DNA of 23,750 nucleotides from Discostella pseudostelligera (Eukaryota > Bacillariophyta > Thalassiosirophyceae > Thalassiosirales > Thalassiosiraceae). The stretch lies in the NCBI GenBank assembly GCA_036940085.1, contig JALLBK010001010.1, forward strand, positions 1 to 23,750. The letters are read 5' to 3'. Below are positions 1 through 8,553 of this stretch, piece by piece. Under the pieces are notes generated by a model, which was not told the origin of the DNA, made no database searches, and was given only the letters and a program-made list of their open reading frames with translations. The stretch's first letter is position 1. Each line of letters starts with the position of its first letter. A program made the position numbers and the translations under genes.

Positions 1-1800
1 TTTCCGTAGGCATCATCACCATACTTGGACGATCCCGGTGGACTAAAGTAATACAATCCCCCATTCTTCGTACCAACCTTGGTACTCAATGTCATGTACT
101 CTAACGCCCCACCTCCGTAATGCGTCGTTTCACCAACCTTCAATAGATTTGTCGCCGCAATATCAAACACCTTTGTGAAGACTTGATTCTGATCACGGAA
201 GAGTCCAGTGCCGACAATAAGTCCAGGCGTGAAGCAATTCACCTTGATATTATTGGAGGAGAATGATCCACCAGAAGAATACATATTTTGATCTAGCCGG
301 CGTTGCAATTCTCTCACGAAAAGAATGTTGCATAATTTGCTATCCTTGTATGCCTTATCGGCATTAAATGGCATTCCATCGACCATATCAAATTGTCTCG
401 ATTTGTTAAAGATGGCATTTTCCAATCCCTGAAGATTGCCCAATGTTGCAGTAGCGCCCTGTGCCCCCCCGGGACTTTCGGGATCATGGACGGAAGACGA
501 CGTTACCACAATCCGTCCAGCACCACCAGCATTACCACCGGCACCAGCATTATTGTTGTTAATTAGATTGGAACTCAATAAAAGGTGATTGAGATAGAAA
601 TGTCCCAAATGATTGGTACCCACTGTTAATTCAAAACCATCCTTGGTTCGAGCAATATCCCTTGCGTCGATGTTACGTGCTACTCCGGCATTGTAGCAAA
701 CGGCATCAAATAATGGTGATGGTGTTGCCGCATTGTTGTCCTTCCTCTTACTGCTGATCAAGTTCTTGACAAAGGCATCAATGGAGGACAAATCGGCAAG
801 ATTACACTCCATGGGAGTTAGTTTCAATGATTTGAGTAAAGCATTGGCATCGACGGCATCTTCGGCATTATTGGCAATATTCGTTTTGATTCGATCGGCT
901 GCGGCAATGGCCTTGTCGAGTGTACGCTATAATATTCATTAACACACGAGAGATTATATATATTGTTGGATGGTCCAAGGAAGTTTGGTAGAGGTAGTGT
1001 CACGAGTAGAGAGAGAGTGAGCGAGAGAGAGAGGGAAAGATGCAAGAATAAATCAATGAGATGTAAGACAATCGATGATATCAATATATTATATTCCTGC
1101 ACAATTGAAACTGCAACAACAATACACACACTGCATAGAGGTAGAGAAACCACTCTAGATACAATATACTCACGCATGCCAAAACAACTTCATGTCCCCG
1201 TACCACCATTCGTTGAGCAGCATCGAACCCAATTCCTGAATTGCATCCGGTAATTAATATTCGTTTCTTTATTGTATCATCGTAGTCGTGAGGCGAGAGA
1301 GTAGTAGTAGTAGTAGTAGTAGTAGTTGCAGCAGCATGGGCGGGAGGTAGTAGGAGTGGCCCAGTATTCAAGAGAGTGGAGGAGAGGAGGAGCGATGCAA
1401 GGGCCTTGCCGCTGATTTGTTCGAATGCCACTCGACGATTCATGTCAAATGATGAAGAAGGCGAGAAGTTCAAGTGTGGTGATGAAGCAGACTCGTCATC
1501 AGTGTCATCATGGTCGTCGTCGTCATGACAATGATGATTATTTGACTTTGATGAAAAGAGGTGTCGCCGCTGCCGCTGTCGCTGCCGCAGCGGAGCAGAA
1601 GGATGCACCGAAACCGACGCCGACGCCGACGTCGCGGGAGGTTGTTGATGATGTTGTAGTTGTCGGTGCACGGCATTGAAACCCAATAGCGCCAGGCTGC
1701 TGCTAGGGATGTACGCCACTACCAGAGTGGCAGCCAGGAGGAGGCGGAAGGAGGGTACTACTACTACTACTACTGGTCGATGCGGACTCTTCACCTTCAT
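1..1800 (-). CDS. Protochlorophyllide oxidoreductase-like short-chain dehydrogenase (partial, 3' end outside window)
   Basis: Two exons, 1800-1174 and 926-1, joined in phase 0; the C-terminus runs off the window. The frame opens at a TTG, so I chose the first ATG (1800). The Rossmann motif TGCNSGIG lies at residues 184-191, NAG at 288-290, the catalytic Ser region VTSSS near 350-354, and YKDSK with catalytic Tyr402 and Lys406. YKDSK, TNHLGHF, TLGNLQGL and TGLFR are typical of light-dependent protochlorophyllide reductases, NADPH enzymes of chlorophyll synthesis. However, the active-site Cys of the PGC motif is replaced by Leu (PGLIV, about residue 445), so true POR activity is doubtful. The leader has a signal-peptide-like hydrophobic start, a Ser/His/Asp-rich stretch, then a second hydrophobic segment preceded by RR (122-123) and ending in AHA (about 153-155), which resembles a thylakoid transfer signal. 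The family call is firm; substrate and final location are inferred. Confidence 0.85.
927..1173 (-). other. Intron of the POR-like gene
   Basis: The donor GTGAGT begins at 1173 and the acceptor ATTATAG ends at 927. Removing these 247 bases joins ...VVLAC to RTLDKAIAAA in frame and continues a full dehydrogenase fold. On the plus strand the intron holds a GA-rich simple repeat at about 1007-1035. Confidence 0.85.
1301..1326. repeat. (GTA)n trinucleotide repeat coding for poly-Thr
   Basis: About eight uninterrupted GTA/TAC units in the POR-like exon 1. On the minus strand they code for a threonine run just after the presumed AHA cleavage site, a place where length change would be tolerated. Confidence 0.9.
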
Positions 1801-2007
1801 CGTTAGGAGAATCAACTCGTACTATCTACTATCTAGTACTCCTACTCTTGTATCTTCATCTTCATGGTTCATTGTCAAGCTCACACCTGACGCCGTCGGT
1901 AAGTAACACGTGGAGGTTTTTGGGGTAACGAACCTCCACATACAGCGAAGTATTAGCGACGGGGTCAGGGTGTGTGTCAAGCTAGTCTTCGTCGCGATGG
2001 CGATGAC

Positions 2008-2021
2008 CGATGACGTCATCG
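2008..2021. promoter_or_regulatory. Perfect 14-bp palindrome with CRE core (bZIP-type site)
   Basis: CGATGACGTCATCG is a perfect palindrome around TGACGTCA, the classic ATF/CREB bZIP site. TGACGT-type elements are known in diatom CO2/cAMP-responsive promoters. It lies about 210 bases upstream of the POR-like ATG and about 480 bases upstream of the CYP51 ATG. Binding is inferred. Confidence 0.6.
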
Positions 2022-2034
2022 TCGCGAGAGCACC

Positions 2035-2060
2035 CAAAGATCAAAGATCAAAGATCTTTG
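2035..2060. repeat. Three tandem CAAAGAT units ending in a CAAAGATCTTTG palindrome
   Basis: CAAAGAT occurs three times head to tail (2035-2055). The last unit pairs with the following CTTTG to make the 12-bp palindrome CAAAGATCTTTG at 2049-2060. It sits between the CRE palindrome and the TCCCGCC cluster. Confidence 0.8.
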
Positions 2061-2104
2061 GCGAGGAGGCGGACGGACCATCGAGCCAATATTTGCGGGA
2101 ACAA

Positions 2105-2204
2105 TCCCGCCATTTTCGCATCGCCACTTCCCGCCGCATTCTTCCCGCCACCTCCACGCACCGGCACTTCCCGCCATATTATGGTACAACACATGCATCC
2201 CGCC
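2105..2204. promoter_or_regulatory. Cluster of five TCCCGCC (E2F-like) boxes
   Basis: TCCCGCC occurs at 2105, 2129, 2143, 2169 and 2198, all in the same orientation, with a GCGGGA just before them near 2095. The reverse complement GGCGGGA is the core of the E2F/DP site. The same box is clustered in the other upstream regions of this window. Confidence 0.6.
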
Positions 2205-2501
2205 AATGCATCCCACCACCTCACAGACACTACCATAATTTGCCGTGCCCCGAGAGCCGTAAAATACCTTCCGGTCGGTCGGGCGATAGCGACGTCGGTC
2301 CTCCATCCACCAACGCAACACTACACACTACGCTACAATACCATAACAATAGCAACCAACAAACCCGAACCTCCACCACGTGTCGTACACCAACAACAGC
2401 CAGATCTTGTTAAATTACAAATTACACCTACTCCTACCACCGCACTCCTATTACTAGTGGTTACAATAGCTGATAGCCGATCGATCGACGTAACAAATAT
2501 A

Positions 2502-4332
2502 ATGGCAATAGCCAATCGAATGCTGCCCCTCGGCTTTGGCGGCGGCCTCGGATTCAGCAATGCCAGTGTCGCTACCGCCGGTCCATCGGACATGCTCCTC
2601 GCCCTCGTTTCCCTCCTCGCGTTGCTCACTTTGCTGTACGCCACCTTCGTCTTTCGGCCACGCACCAAGGGGGGCAAATTTGGTCCACCCATTGTCACTA
2701 CCAGTCCAGTCTGTGGAATACCCGTCATTGGAACGATTATTGAATTTGGGAAAAGTCCGGTCAAGATGGTCCAACGCTGCTATGAAGATTATGGGCCGGT
2801 CTTTACGGTGCCGGTGAGTTTGGTAGCGGATGTAGTAGTAGTACCAATGACAATAATTATTGCATCGTTGCAGCATTGCCTGTTGCTGTTGTTGTTGCTG
2901 ATGGGGGGTGTTGCACGTCACGTTGCTGCTAGTATTCTTCAATGGCAGTATCATCATCATCATCATCATCTCACTCTCGCTCACTTCACACTTCTCTTGT
3001 CTTGTACCAATGACAATAATTCATTCCTTGTCAACCTACTTATCATCAACATCGCCGCCAATAATACACACATTTCAATTTTTACAGTTCTTCCACAAAC
3101 GTCTCACCTTCCTCATCGGTCCCGAAGCCCAGGAGCCATTCTTCAAGGCACCCGATGAAATCCTCTCCCAAAATGAAGTCTACGGATTCATGAAACCCGT
3201 CTTTGGTCCTGGCATTGTCTACGACGCCTCCAAGAAAAATCGTCAAGTTCAATTCCAATCCATGGCGCACGGATTGCGCACCGCTCGTCTCAAGGGATAT
3301 ACTGCCAAAATCGAGAGGGAGACACGACAATATTTGCAATCATCTTGGGGAGAGAGCGGTACATTGGATTTATTCCATGCATTGTCGGAACTTACCATCT
3401 TAACCTCGAGCCGATGTCTTCATGGCGATGATGTTCGTGAAAATCTCTTCAAGGAGGTGTCGGAATTATATCATGATCTTGATCGAGGATTGACACCCCT
3501 GACTGTGTTTTTTCCCAATGCACCCACCGAGGCACATAAGAAGCGCAATGAGGCACGGAATAAAATGGTCGAACTCTTCAGTAAGGTGATTAAGAATCGA
3601 CGGGAGAATCCGGATGTGAAGCATTCGGATGGAACGGATATTTTGAGTATCTTCATGGAGACCAAGTATAAGGATGGATCGCCGATTACCGATGAGCAAG
3701 TTACCGGATTACTAATTGCATTACTCTTTGCCGGGCAACACACCAGCTGCATTACATCGACATGGACGAGTTTGTTCATACTCAACAATCCCGATATTGT
3801 GAAACGCGTCGTCAATGAGCAGAAGGCCATTTTTGATTCGAACCCCGATGCGGACGTGGATTACAGGATGGTCAATGAGGATATGCCGCTCTTGCATGAT
3901 TGTATGAAGGAGGCATTGCGTCTATGTCCTCCCCTTATTCTACTCATTCGTTATGCACTCAAGGAGGTTAAGGTCCAGGCGGCGGGGAAGGAGTACATTA
4001 TTCCCAAGGGTGACATGGTATTGATCAGTCCATCGGTGGGTATGCGCCTTCCTGAGGTATTCCAGGATCCCAACAAATTCGATCCCGATCGATTCGGCCC
4101 TGGACGGGAGGAGGATAAGTCAAGTCCGTTTGCGTACATGGGCTTTGGCGGTGGCATGCATAGTTGCATGGGACAGAACTTTGCGTTTGTGCAGGTCAAG
4201 ACGATTTTGAGCGTACTGTTTCGTGAATATGAGATGGAGATGGTTTCGGAGACAATGCCGGAGATTGATTATGCGGCCATGGTTGTGGGGCCCAAGGGTG
4301 ATTGTCGTATTAGGTACAAGAAGAGGCGTTAG
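2502..4332 (+). CDS. CYP51: Sterol 14-alpha-demethylase, cytochrome P450 family 51
   Basis: Two exons, 2502-2813 and 3088-4332, joined in phase 0, give about 518 residues, normal for CYP51. This enzyme removes the 14-alpha-methyl group of sterol precursors in the ER membrane. An N-terminal membrane anchor (about residues 28-50) precedes the P450 fold. The CYP51 substrate-site signature is visible in YGFMKPVFGPGIVYDA. The I-helix has AGQHTS (319-324), where CYP51 keeps His before Thr. The K-helix ExxR is E379-R382, followed by a DPDRF motif. The heme loop FGGGMHSCMGQNFA puts the ligand Cys at 464; the loop's usual R or K is Ser here. The ATG at 2502 is placed just before the anchor. The gene is divergent from the POR-like gene and convergent with the PDZ protein gene downstream. 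Confidence 0.95.
2814..3087 (+). other. Intron of CYP51
   Basis: GTGAGT at 2814 and TTTTTACAG ending at 3087 bound 274 bases. Removal joins ...VFTVP to FFHKRLTFLIGPE, matching the CYP51 family consensus at this point. A CAT trinucleotide run lies near 2952-2970. Confidence 0.92.
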
Positions 4333-4694
4333 ATGAGAGAGAGAGAGAGTGAGCAAGAGTGTGCAAGCGACAGAATGAGAATTACCATCACACACTGAGT
4401 GTGAGGAGAGAAGAAGCCGCGGTAGGTTGCTGTCTTGAGTAGTTCGGCCTGTGTTTTGGGGGTGAACACCTAGCAATTGATGTCCATAGGAGTAGGAGTA
4501 AAATGCATTGGATCACACGGCATTAGCTTGTAATCATTGCATACTAATGCATTTGTTATTGCCAAATCAACTGTTGGAATGGGCTGCGGCAGTTACCAAT
4601 ACACTTAGATACGTCATAAAGGGACACATCCTTACGAATTACTTTCACTTTACAATCGAGCACACCCTAAGAAGGACACTAACTCTATCTATAA
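4333..4694. other. Convergent 3' intergenic region
   Basis: This stretch lies between the stop codons of CYP51 and the protein A gene. It starts with a GA dinucleotide repeat (about 4336-4350). I see no gene; the short open frames here are overlaps or random. Confidence 0.6.
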
Positions 4695-6992
4695 TTATCC
4701 TCGGGACAAAACGAACACCCTCTCCGGCTGTTGACTACGGCTGGCAATCAAATTCGATACCTCCAATGCCGTCATACCCCGACAATCCACCTCATCCACT
4801 AACAGCAACAAGTCTCCAACCTTTGCCTTCCCAGCTAATACGCTCTTGTTCTTGAGTTGGACAATCATTGGCATAGTATCCTTGTCTGGACTGCTCGAGA
4901 CGACAAGTCCTAACTTCCCCGACGGTGCCACCACTTTGATAAAATTGTTGTTGTCGATGGAGGAAGATCCAGCAGTTGCATCTCCATCTTCGGATTCCTT
5001 ACCAGCAAGTCGAGAGAGAAATCCAAGTAGACCCGACGTGATGACGTTTTGTCCTTCAGTAGTAGGTGTCTCCATGGTTGAGTTGTCATCCGATCTTGCA
5101 CCCTTTTGCCCTGCCACCTCATTAATCGGCGATGATGCATCATTCTCAATGGAAACTGATCTACCTTTTTTTACTCGTCGCTTCCAATAGATGAATACTC
5201 CTAACAAAAGAAGAGCACATCCAGCGGCAATGGCGATGGCATAGAAGTACATATCCTTCAGTCCGGGTATGATGGTTGCCTCTCTTCCGTCAGAGGACAG
5301 CTCCGTCTCTGTCGATGCCACTTCCTTCGAAACAACCACTGAATCCGTAGTTGTAGATGGTTCATCTACTATCGTCGCTTCCTCAGTAATCAACTCTCCC
5401 TCGACCTCCAATGTCATACTATCAAAACGACTGCTATCATCTTGATCATGCCAATTCAATTGGTTCTGTAGAGAGTCAAGATAGTTCATCCGTTGTTCGA
5501 CTGATCGAAATCCAGAAGCAACGATATCATTGGCATTCCAACTCTCCGTATTGGAATGGAAGGAAAGGACGGAGGTGAAATCCAATTGGACTGGAGCACC
5601 CGGAGATTGAGAGCCAAGCCCTCGACGCAAATAGATTTGCTTTGATGGCGGAAATTCACTTTTCCTCCTCTGCATAGAAGATGACAACATTCTACTTCGA
5701 TTCGTCGTAGTTGCATCCTCGTCTTCCAATAGCTCGTAGTGGTCAAGCGATATAGTCACATCAATCGAGCGTTCATCCTCACTGCCAACCTCATTAGCTG
5801 TACCATCCTTGCTATCACTAGAACTAATATATTGCATGGTTGCATTACGAATCCAATCCTGTGTTACCAGTATCCATCCCTCCTTGGCTACTAGATCCAA
5901 TTCTCCATTATTGTCGAGCATTACATGCGAGATGCTATCAAGTGTCATGGTCGATCGAACTTGATATGTTCGTTTGGGTGGTAAAGAAGAAGACGACGAC
6001 GATGGTGTGGAAGAGGAGGATGATAAGGATGATGAAGGCATCGGCGGGGCAGTAGAATGACCACTTGATGTTGAAACTGATGATGATGGTGTATCCTGAA
6101 GCTGATTCGTCATCGAGTCCTTTATCGGGGTAGGAGCATGCGTTGGAGTATTCATGGAAGCAGGAGCATTGTCGATCACTACCTTGGCTGCTATTGGCGA
6201 AGATGTCGGAGCAGCAGTCACAGGAGCATCACTCAAAGTAGTTCCATCGTCATCATCCATCTCCACTACTTCCACAGTCGGAAGTGCAGTCTCTTCCTCC
6301 ACACCCACTTCCACAATCTTCTGTGCCAACAGTACAGGCAAAATCCAACGATCACTCATATCCATCGTGACCATATCCAAACGGGAATTCACATATTGTT
6401 GAAACAATGTAGGATAATTGTCAATATCATCATATCCATAATATCGTCCATCATATCCCATGGTAAATGTCATTGTTAGGATATGCACTTGTTGTTCAGC
6501 ACTACTGTCTCCCGAACCAATGAACGAAGTTACTGATTGCGAATTCACTTGGCATGATGGTAGAATGTAGGGAATGGAGATATTGTACCCGAAATTATCA
6601 GTGTAACTCGACATGAGTAGTTGATAACGTGTCAATTCCTCGTTGGTGAATTCGGTTGCATTGTGGATTTGTAGTGTTTGGGTGAAGGATTGTTGAATGA
6701 TGATGGAGTTACTATCACCGTTGGTTGGATGTTCGTTGTTGTCCATCGTGGTGGTTGGTACTGGTACTGGCGATGGCGATGATGATGATTGAAGGTCAAG
6801 CGGTAGGTTGGTCGATGATTGATCGTCAAGAAGGCTTCGATGACTTGGTTTGGCCAACGACGACGACGACACCGACAGTGATGTGTGAGCATTACCAATA
6901 TTGTTCTTCGTGGCATGAGCACCGACCAGGCAAATATTGCATCCCGTCATCATCATCATCATGATGTGGATGGGTCTACTGAGCCGCATCAT
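4695..6992 (-). CDS. Type I membrane protein with two ectodomains and a cytosolic PDZ domain (protein A)
   Basis: A single open frame; it opens at TTG (7019), so the first ATG (6992) is used, giving 765 residues. The N-terminus (MMRLSRPIH, five Met, then a hydrophobic core ending VGAHA) looks like a signal peptide. Two extracellular modules, about residues 94-231 and 341-511, share a pattern with proteins B and C: a strand plus LMD-like turn, then a V-x-L-D/E-F/V strand followed by a helix ending in YLDSLQ-like residues. They are separated by Ser/Thr/Pro-rich linker. A membrane span covers about 581-603, followed by KRRVKKGR, so the tail is cytosolic. The last 80 residues (685-764) form a PDZ domain: APSGKLGLVV (ligand loop), PMIVQLK, VGDLLLLVDEVD. 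PDZ domains bind C-terminal peptides of partner proteins. The ligand and biological role are unknown; a surface receptor or anchor linked to a scaffold is inferred. Confidence 0.85.
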   Translation of the reverse strand: MMRLSRPIHIMMMMMTGCNICLVGAHATKNNIGNAHTSLSVSSSSLAKPSHRSLLDDQSSTNLPLDLQSSSSPSPVPVPTTTMDNNEHPTNGDSNSIIIQQSFTQTLQIHNATEFTNEELTRYQLLMSSYTDNFGYNISIPYILPSCQVNSQSVTSFIGSGDSSAEQQVHILTMTFTMGYDGRYYGYDDIDNYPTLFQQYVNSRLDMVTMDMSDRWILPVLLAQKIVEVGVEEETALPTVEVVEMDDDDGTTLSDAPVTAAPTSSPIAAKVVIDNAPASMNTPTHAPTPIKDSMTNQLQDTPSSSVSTSSGHSTAPPMPSSSLSSSSSTPSSSSSSLPPKRTYQVRSTMTLDSISHVMLDNNGELDLVAKEGWILVTQDWIRNATMQYISSSDSKDGTANEVGSEDERSIDVTISLDHYELLEDEDATTTNRSRMLSSSMQRRKSEFPPSKQIYLRRGLGSQSPGAPVQLDFTSVLSFHSNTESWNANDIVASGFRSVEQRMNYLDSLQNQLNWHDQDDSSRFDSMTLEVEGELITEEATIVDEPSTTTDSVVVSKEVASTETELSSDGREATIIPGLKDMYFYAIAIAAGCALLLLGVFIYWKRRVKKGRSVSIENDASSPINEVAGQKGARSDDNSTMETPTTEGQNVITSGLLGFLSRLAGKESEDGDATAGSSSIDNNNFIKVVAPSGKLGLVVSSSPDKDTMPMIVQLKNKSVLAGKAKVGDLLLLVDEVDCRGMTALEVSNLIASRSQQPERVFVLSRG

Positions 6993-7507
6993 CGTGAAGC
7001 TGAAGCGAGAGAGATTCAAAGACCACGGTCTCTAACGCAGAAGGCAGTATAGTTGACAGCGTTGTTGTTGGATATCGTCGAGATGAGATGATGATGATGA
7101 ATAGCAATAGTAGTAACTTCTTGAGATGATGATGATGACTGGCGGTACCGCAAATAATGTGATGATATTATGTGCTCCTCCCCTCCTCTCCCTCGTCCTC
7201 TCACGTTGCTCGCCTGTTGGGCTAATAATCGAAACAATACTGTTCTTATTCAGTCCGGCACCGGCAAACTAAGCACTGCGACATTGATGTGAAGGTAGGT
7301 GGGTCGTATTGGAATGGAATTGCCACCATGATGATATTATCTCGCCAGCCTGCTGATTGCTGCATGCTGCCCACCACATACACATCATCAATACAATACT
7401 ACCAGCAGCTTCTGTGCAAACAACATTTTCCGGATAGGTATAAGGGGGCAACTCTCTTTACTTTCGGTGCATGCCATCATGTGGGGCTATTATTCCTGAT
7501 CTGAGTG

Positions 7508-7551
7508 ATGGACAAAATTGGCAAGGAATTTATTGTCATTGACGTTCGGCG
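7508..7551 (+). other. Possible cryptic first exon (ATG to GTAAGT donor)
   Basis: ATG at 7508 opens 14 codons (MDKIGKEFIVIDVR) and two further bases, directly followed by a consensus GTAAGT donor at 7552. TATAAGG lies about 65 bases upstream. An acceptor AAACAG near 7818 would join in phase to the open frame that follows, ending at the TAA at 7919. There is no homology I recognise and no expression evidence. Confidence 0.2.
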
Positions 7552-7662
7552 GTAAGTAGTATGGAGGTGTGGCCGCGATCGACGGATTTCATGGTACCAT
7601 ATGGTAGTCCTAGCAAGCAACCTCGTCATGCTCATGCATCGTCTATGATCTCGTGTCTCGTC

Positions 7663-7742
7663 GGCGGGATGCGGCGGGATGGGCGGGAGGTGGGAGGACG
7701 GAGGAGACGAACGGAGAGATGAAAATTTTGGATTTGGCGGGA
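7663..7742. promoter_or_regulatory. Cluster of four GGCGGGA (E2F-like) boxes
   Basis: GGCGGGA occurs at 7663, 7673, 7682 and 7736. The last is in the fuller form TTTGGCGGGAGA, a good match to E2F consensus TTTSSCGC. A CACGTG box follows at 7771. Confidence 0.55.
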
Positions 7743-7804
7743 GAGTACATAAGATACGGTCTTACCTAACCACGTGGGTATTAGTACTGATTGACATTAT
7801 CCTT

Positions 7805-8277
7805 TCTCAAAAGGCGAGAAACAGTTTTGAAATTTGTTCTTCCTCTGCCGATCCAACAACTTATGTCCTTGTCCAAAGACGACGTTTCGCACCATTATTT
7901 CCAACTGTCGAACCAACGTAATTCCTCCCTCCGTTGGAATTAGTATTGACTGCTGGCAGGTCTTCAAATCTTGTAACTTCAAGCAACAACGACGGAGAAG
8001 AATTGCAGTCGGAATTGGTACGAGCGCCGGCAGGCACAGTTACCGTTTACTGGCCTAAAATGGCGAGCGTTGTGGAATTTGAATTCGAGAAATGAGAGAG
8101 TCCAAAATCCTTACCTATTCCATCGGGGTTAGCGATCAGAGACTTCGATGAGGCTGCGCATTGGTCTGAGATGGAAATTGGATCAATTATTTTTTCTAAA
8201 TTAGATCAACCTGCAACAAAATGTACTGTAGTATATTTAGATGAACATCTCTTTTTTTGCTCTAATTCTGCAATGTG
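7805..8277 (+). pseudogene. Degenerate open frame, possibly a decayed gene
   Basis: One plus-strand frame stays open for almost 160 codons with only two internal stops, TAA at 7919 and TGA at 8093, and ends at TGA 8275-8277. The last segment (ESPKSLPIPSGL ... FFCSNSAM) has protein-like composition unlike the low-complexity DNA around it. I recognise no family. It could be a decayed gene, a transposon relic, part of a spliced gene, or chance. Confidence 0.25.
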
Positions 8278-8553
8278 AGATTGACAGACTATGCAAAACA
8301 CCAAATCGCTCATTTAATTCACTCCTTGCCCCTGTGTGCCGCCTTGCTTTTGTGCTCCGTGCCTGAATGTATGCGCAACACCATGCTCCATGCATGCATC
8401 AATGATCAATGCACCACCACCAGGAAAGAGACAGCAACGACGGTCTTGATTATTGAATTGATCGATAATCAATGCAAAAGAGAGACGTCGGGGCGGGCGG
8501 TGAATCAAATCAATATTCAATAGGCAACATCTCAATCTACCATCATCTCTCTG

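Larger units (their letters stand above)
1801..2501. promoter_or_regulatory. Bidirectional promoter region between POR-like gene and CYP51
   Basis: About 700 bases separate two divergent start codons. The region holds CACGTG boxes at 1907-1912 and 2377-2382, the CRE palindrome at 2008-2021, a CAAAGAT triple repeat at 2035-2055 and five TCCCGCC boxes at 2105-2204. An open plus frame reaches from 2010 into CYP51, but its composition and these motifs argue that it is not coding. Confidence 0.6.
6993..8553. other. Divergent intergenic region between protein A and MYB genes
   Basis: About 1.56 kb. It holds TCA/GAT simple repeats close to the protein A start, a TATA-like TATAAGG (7439-7445), a possible mini-exon (7508-7551), four GGCGGGA boxes (7663-7742), a CACGTG (7771-7776) and a degenerate open frame (about 7805-8277). 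No confident gene was found. Confidence 0.5.

Noticed and set aside
824..1253. Frames overlapping the POR-like intron on both strands
   Set aside because: They cross the intron and its GA repeat, and the spliced dehydrogenase explains the flanks.
2010..2501. In-frame N-terminal extension of the CYP51 frame
   Set aside because: The frame is open by chance over the promoter motifs; the composition is not P450-like, and the membrane anchor typical of CYP51 follows the ATG at 2502.
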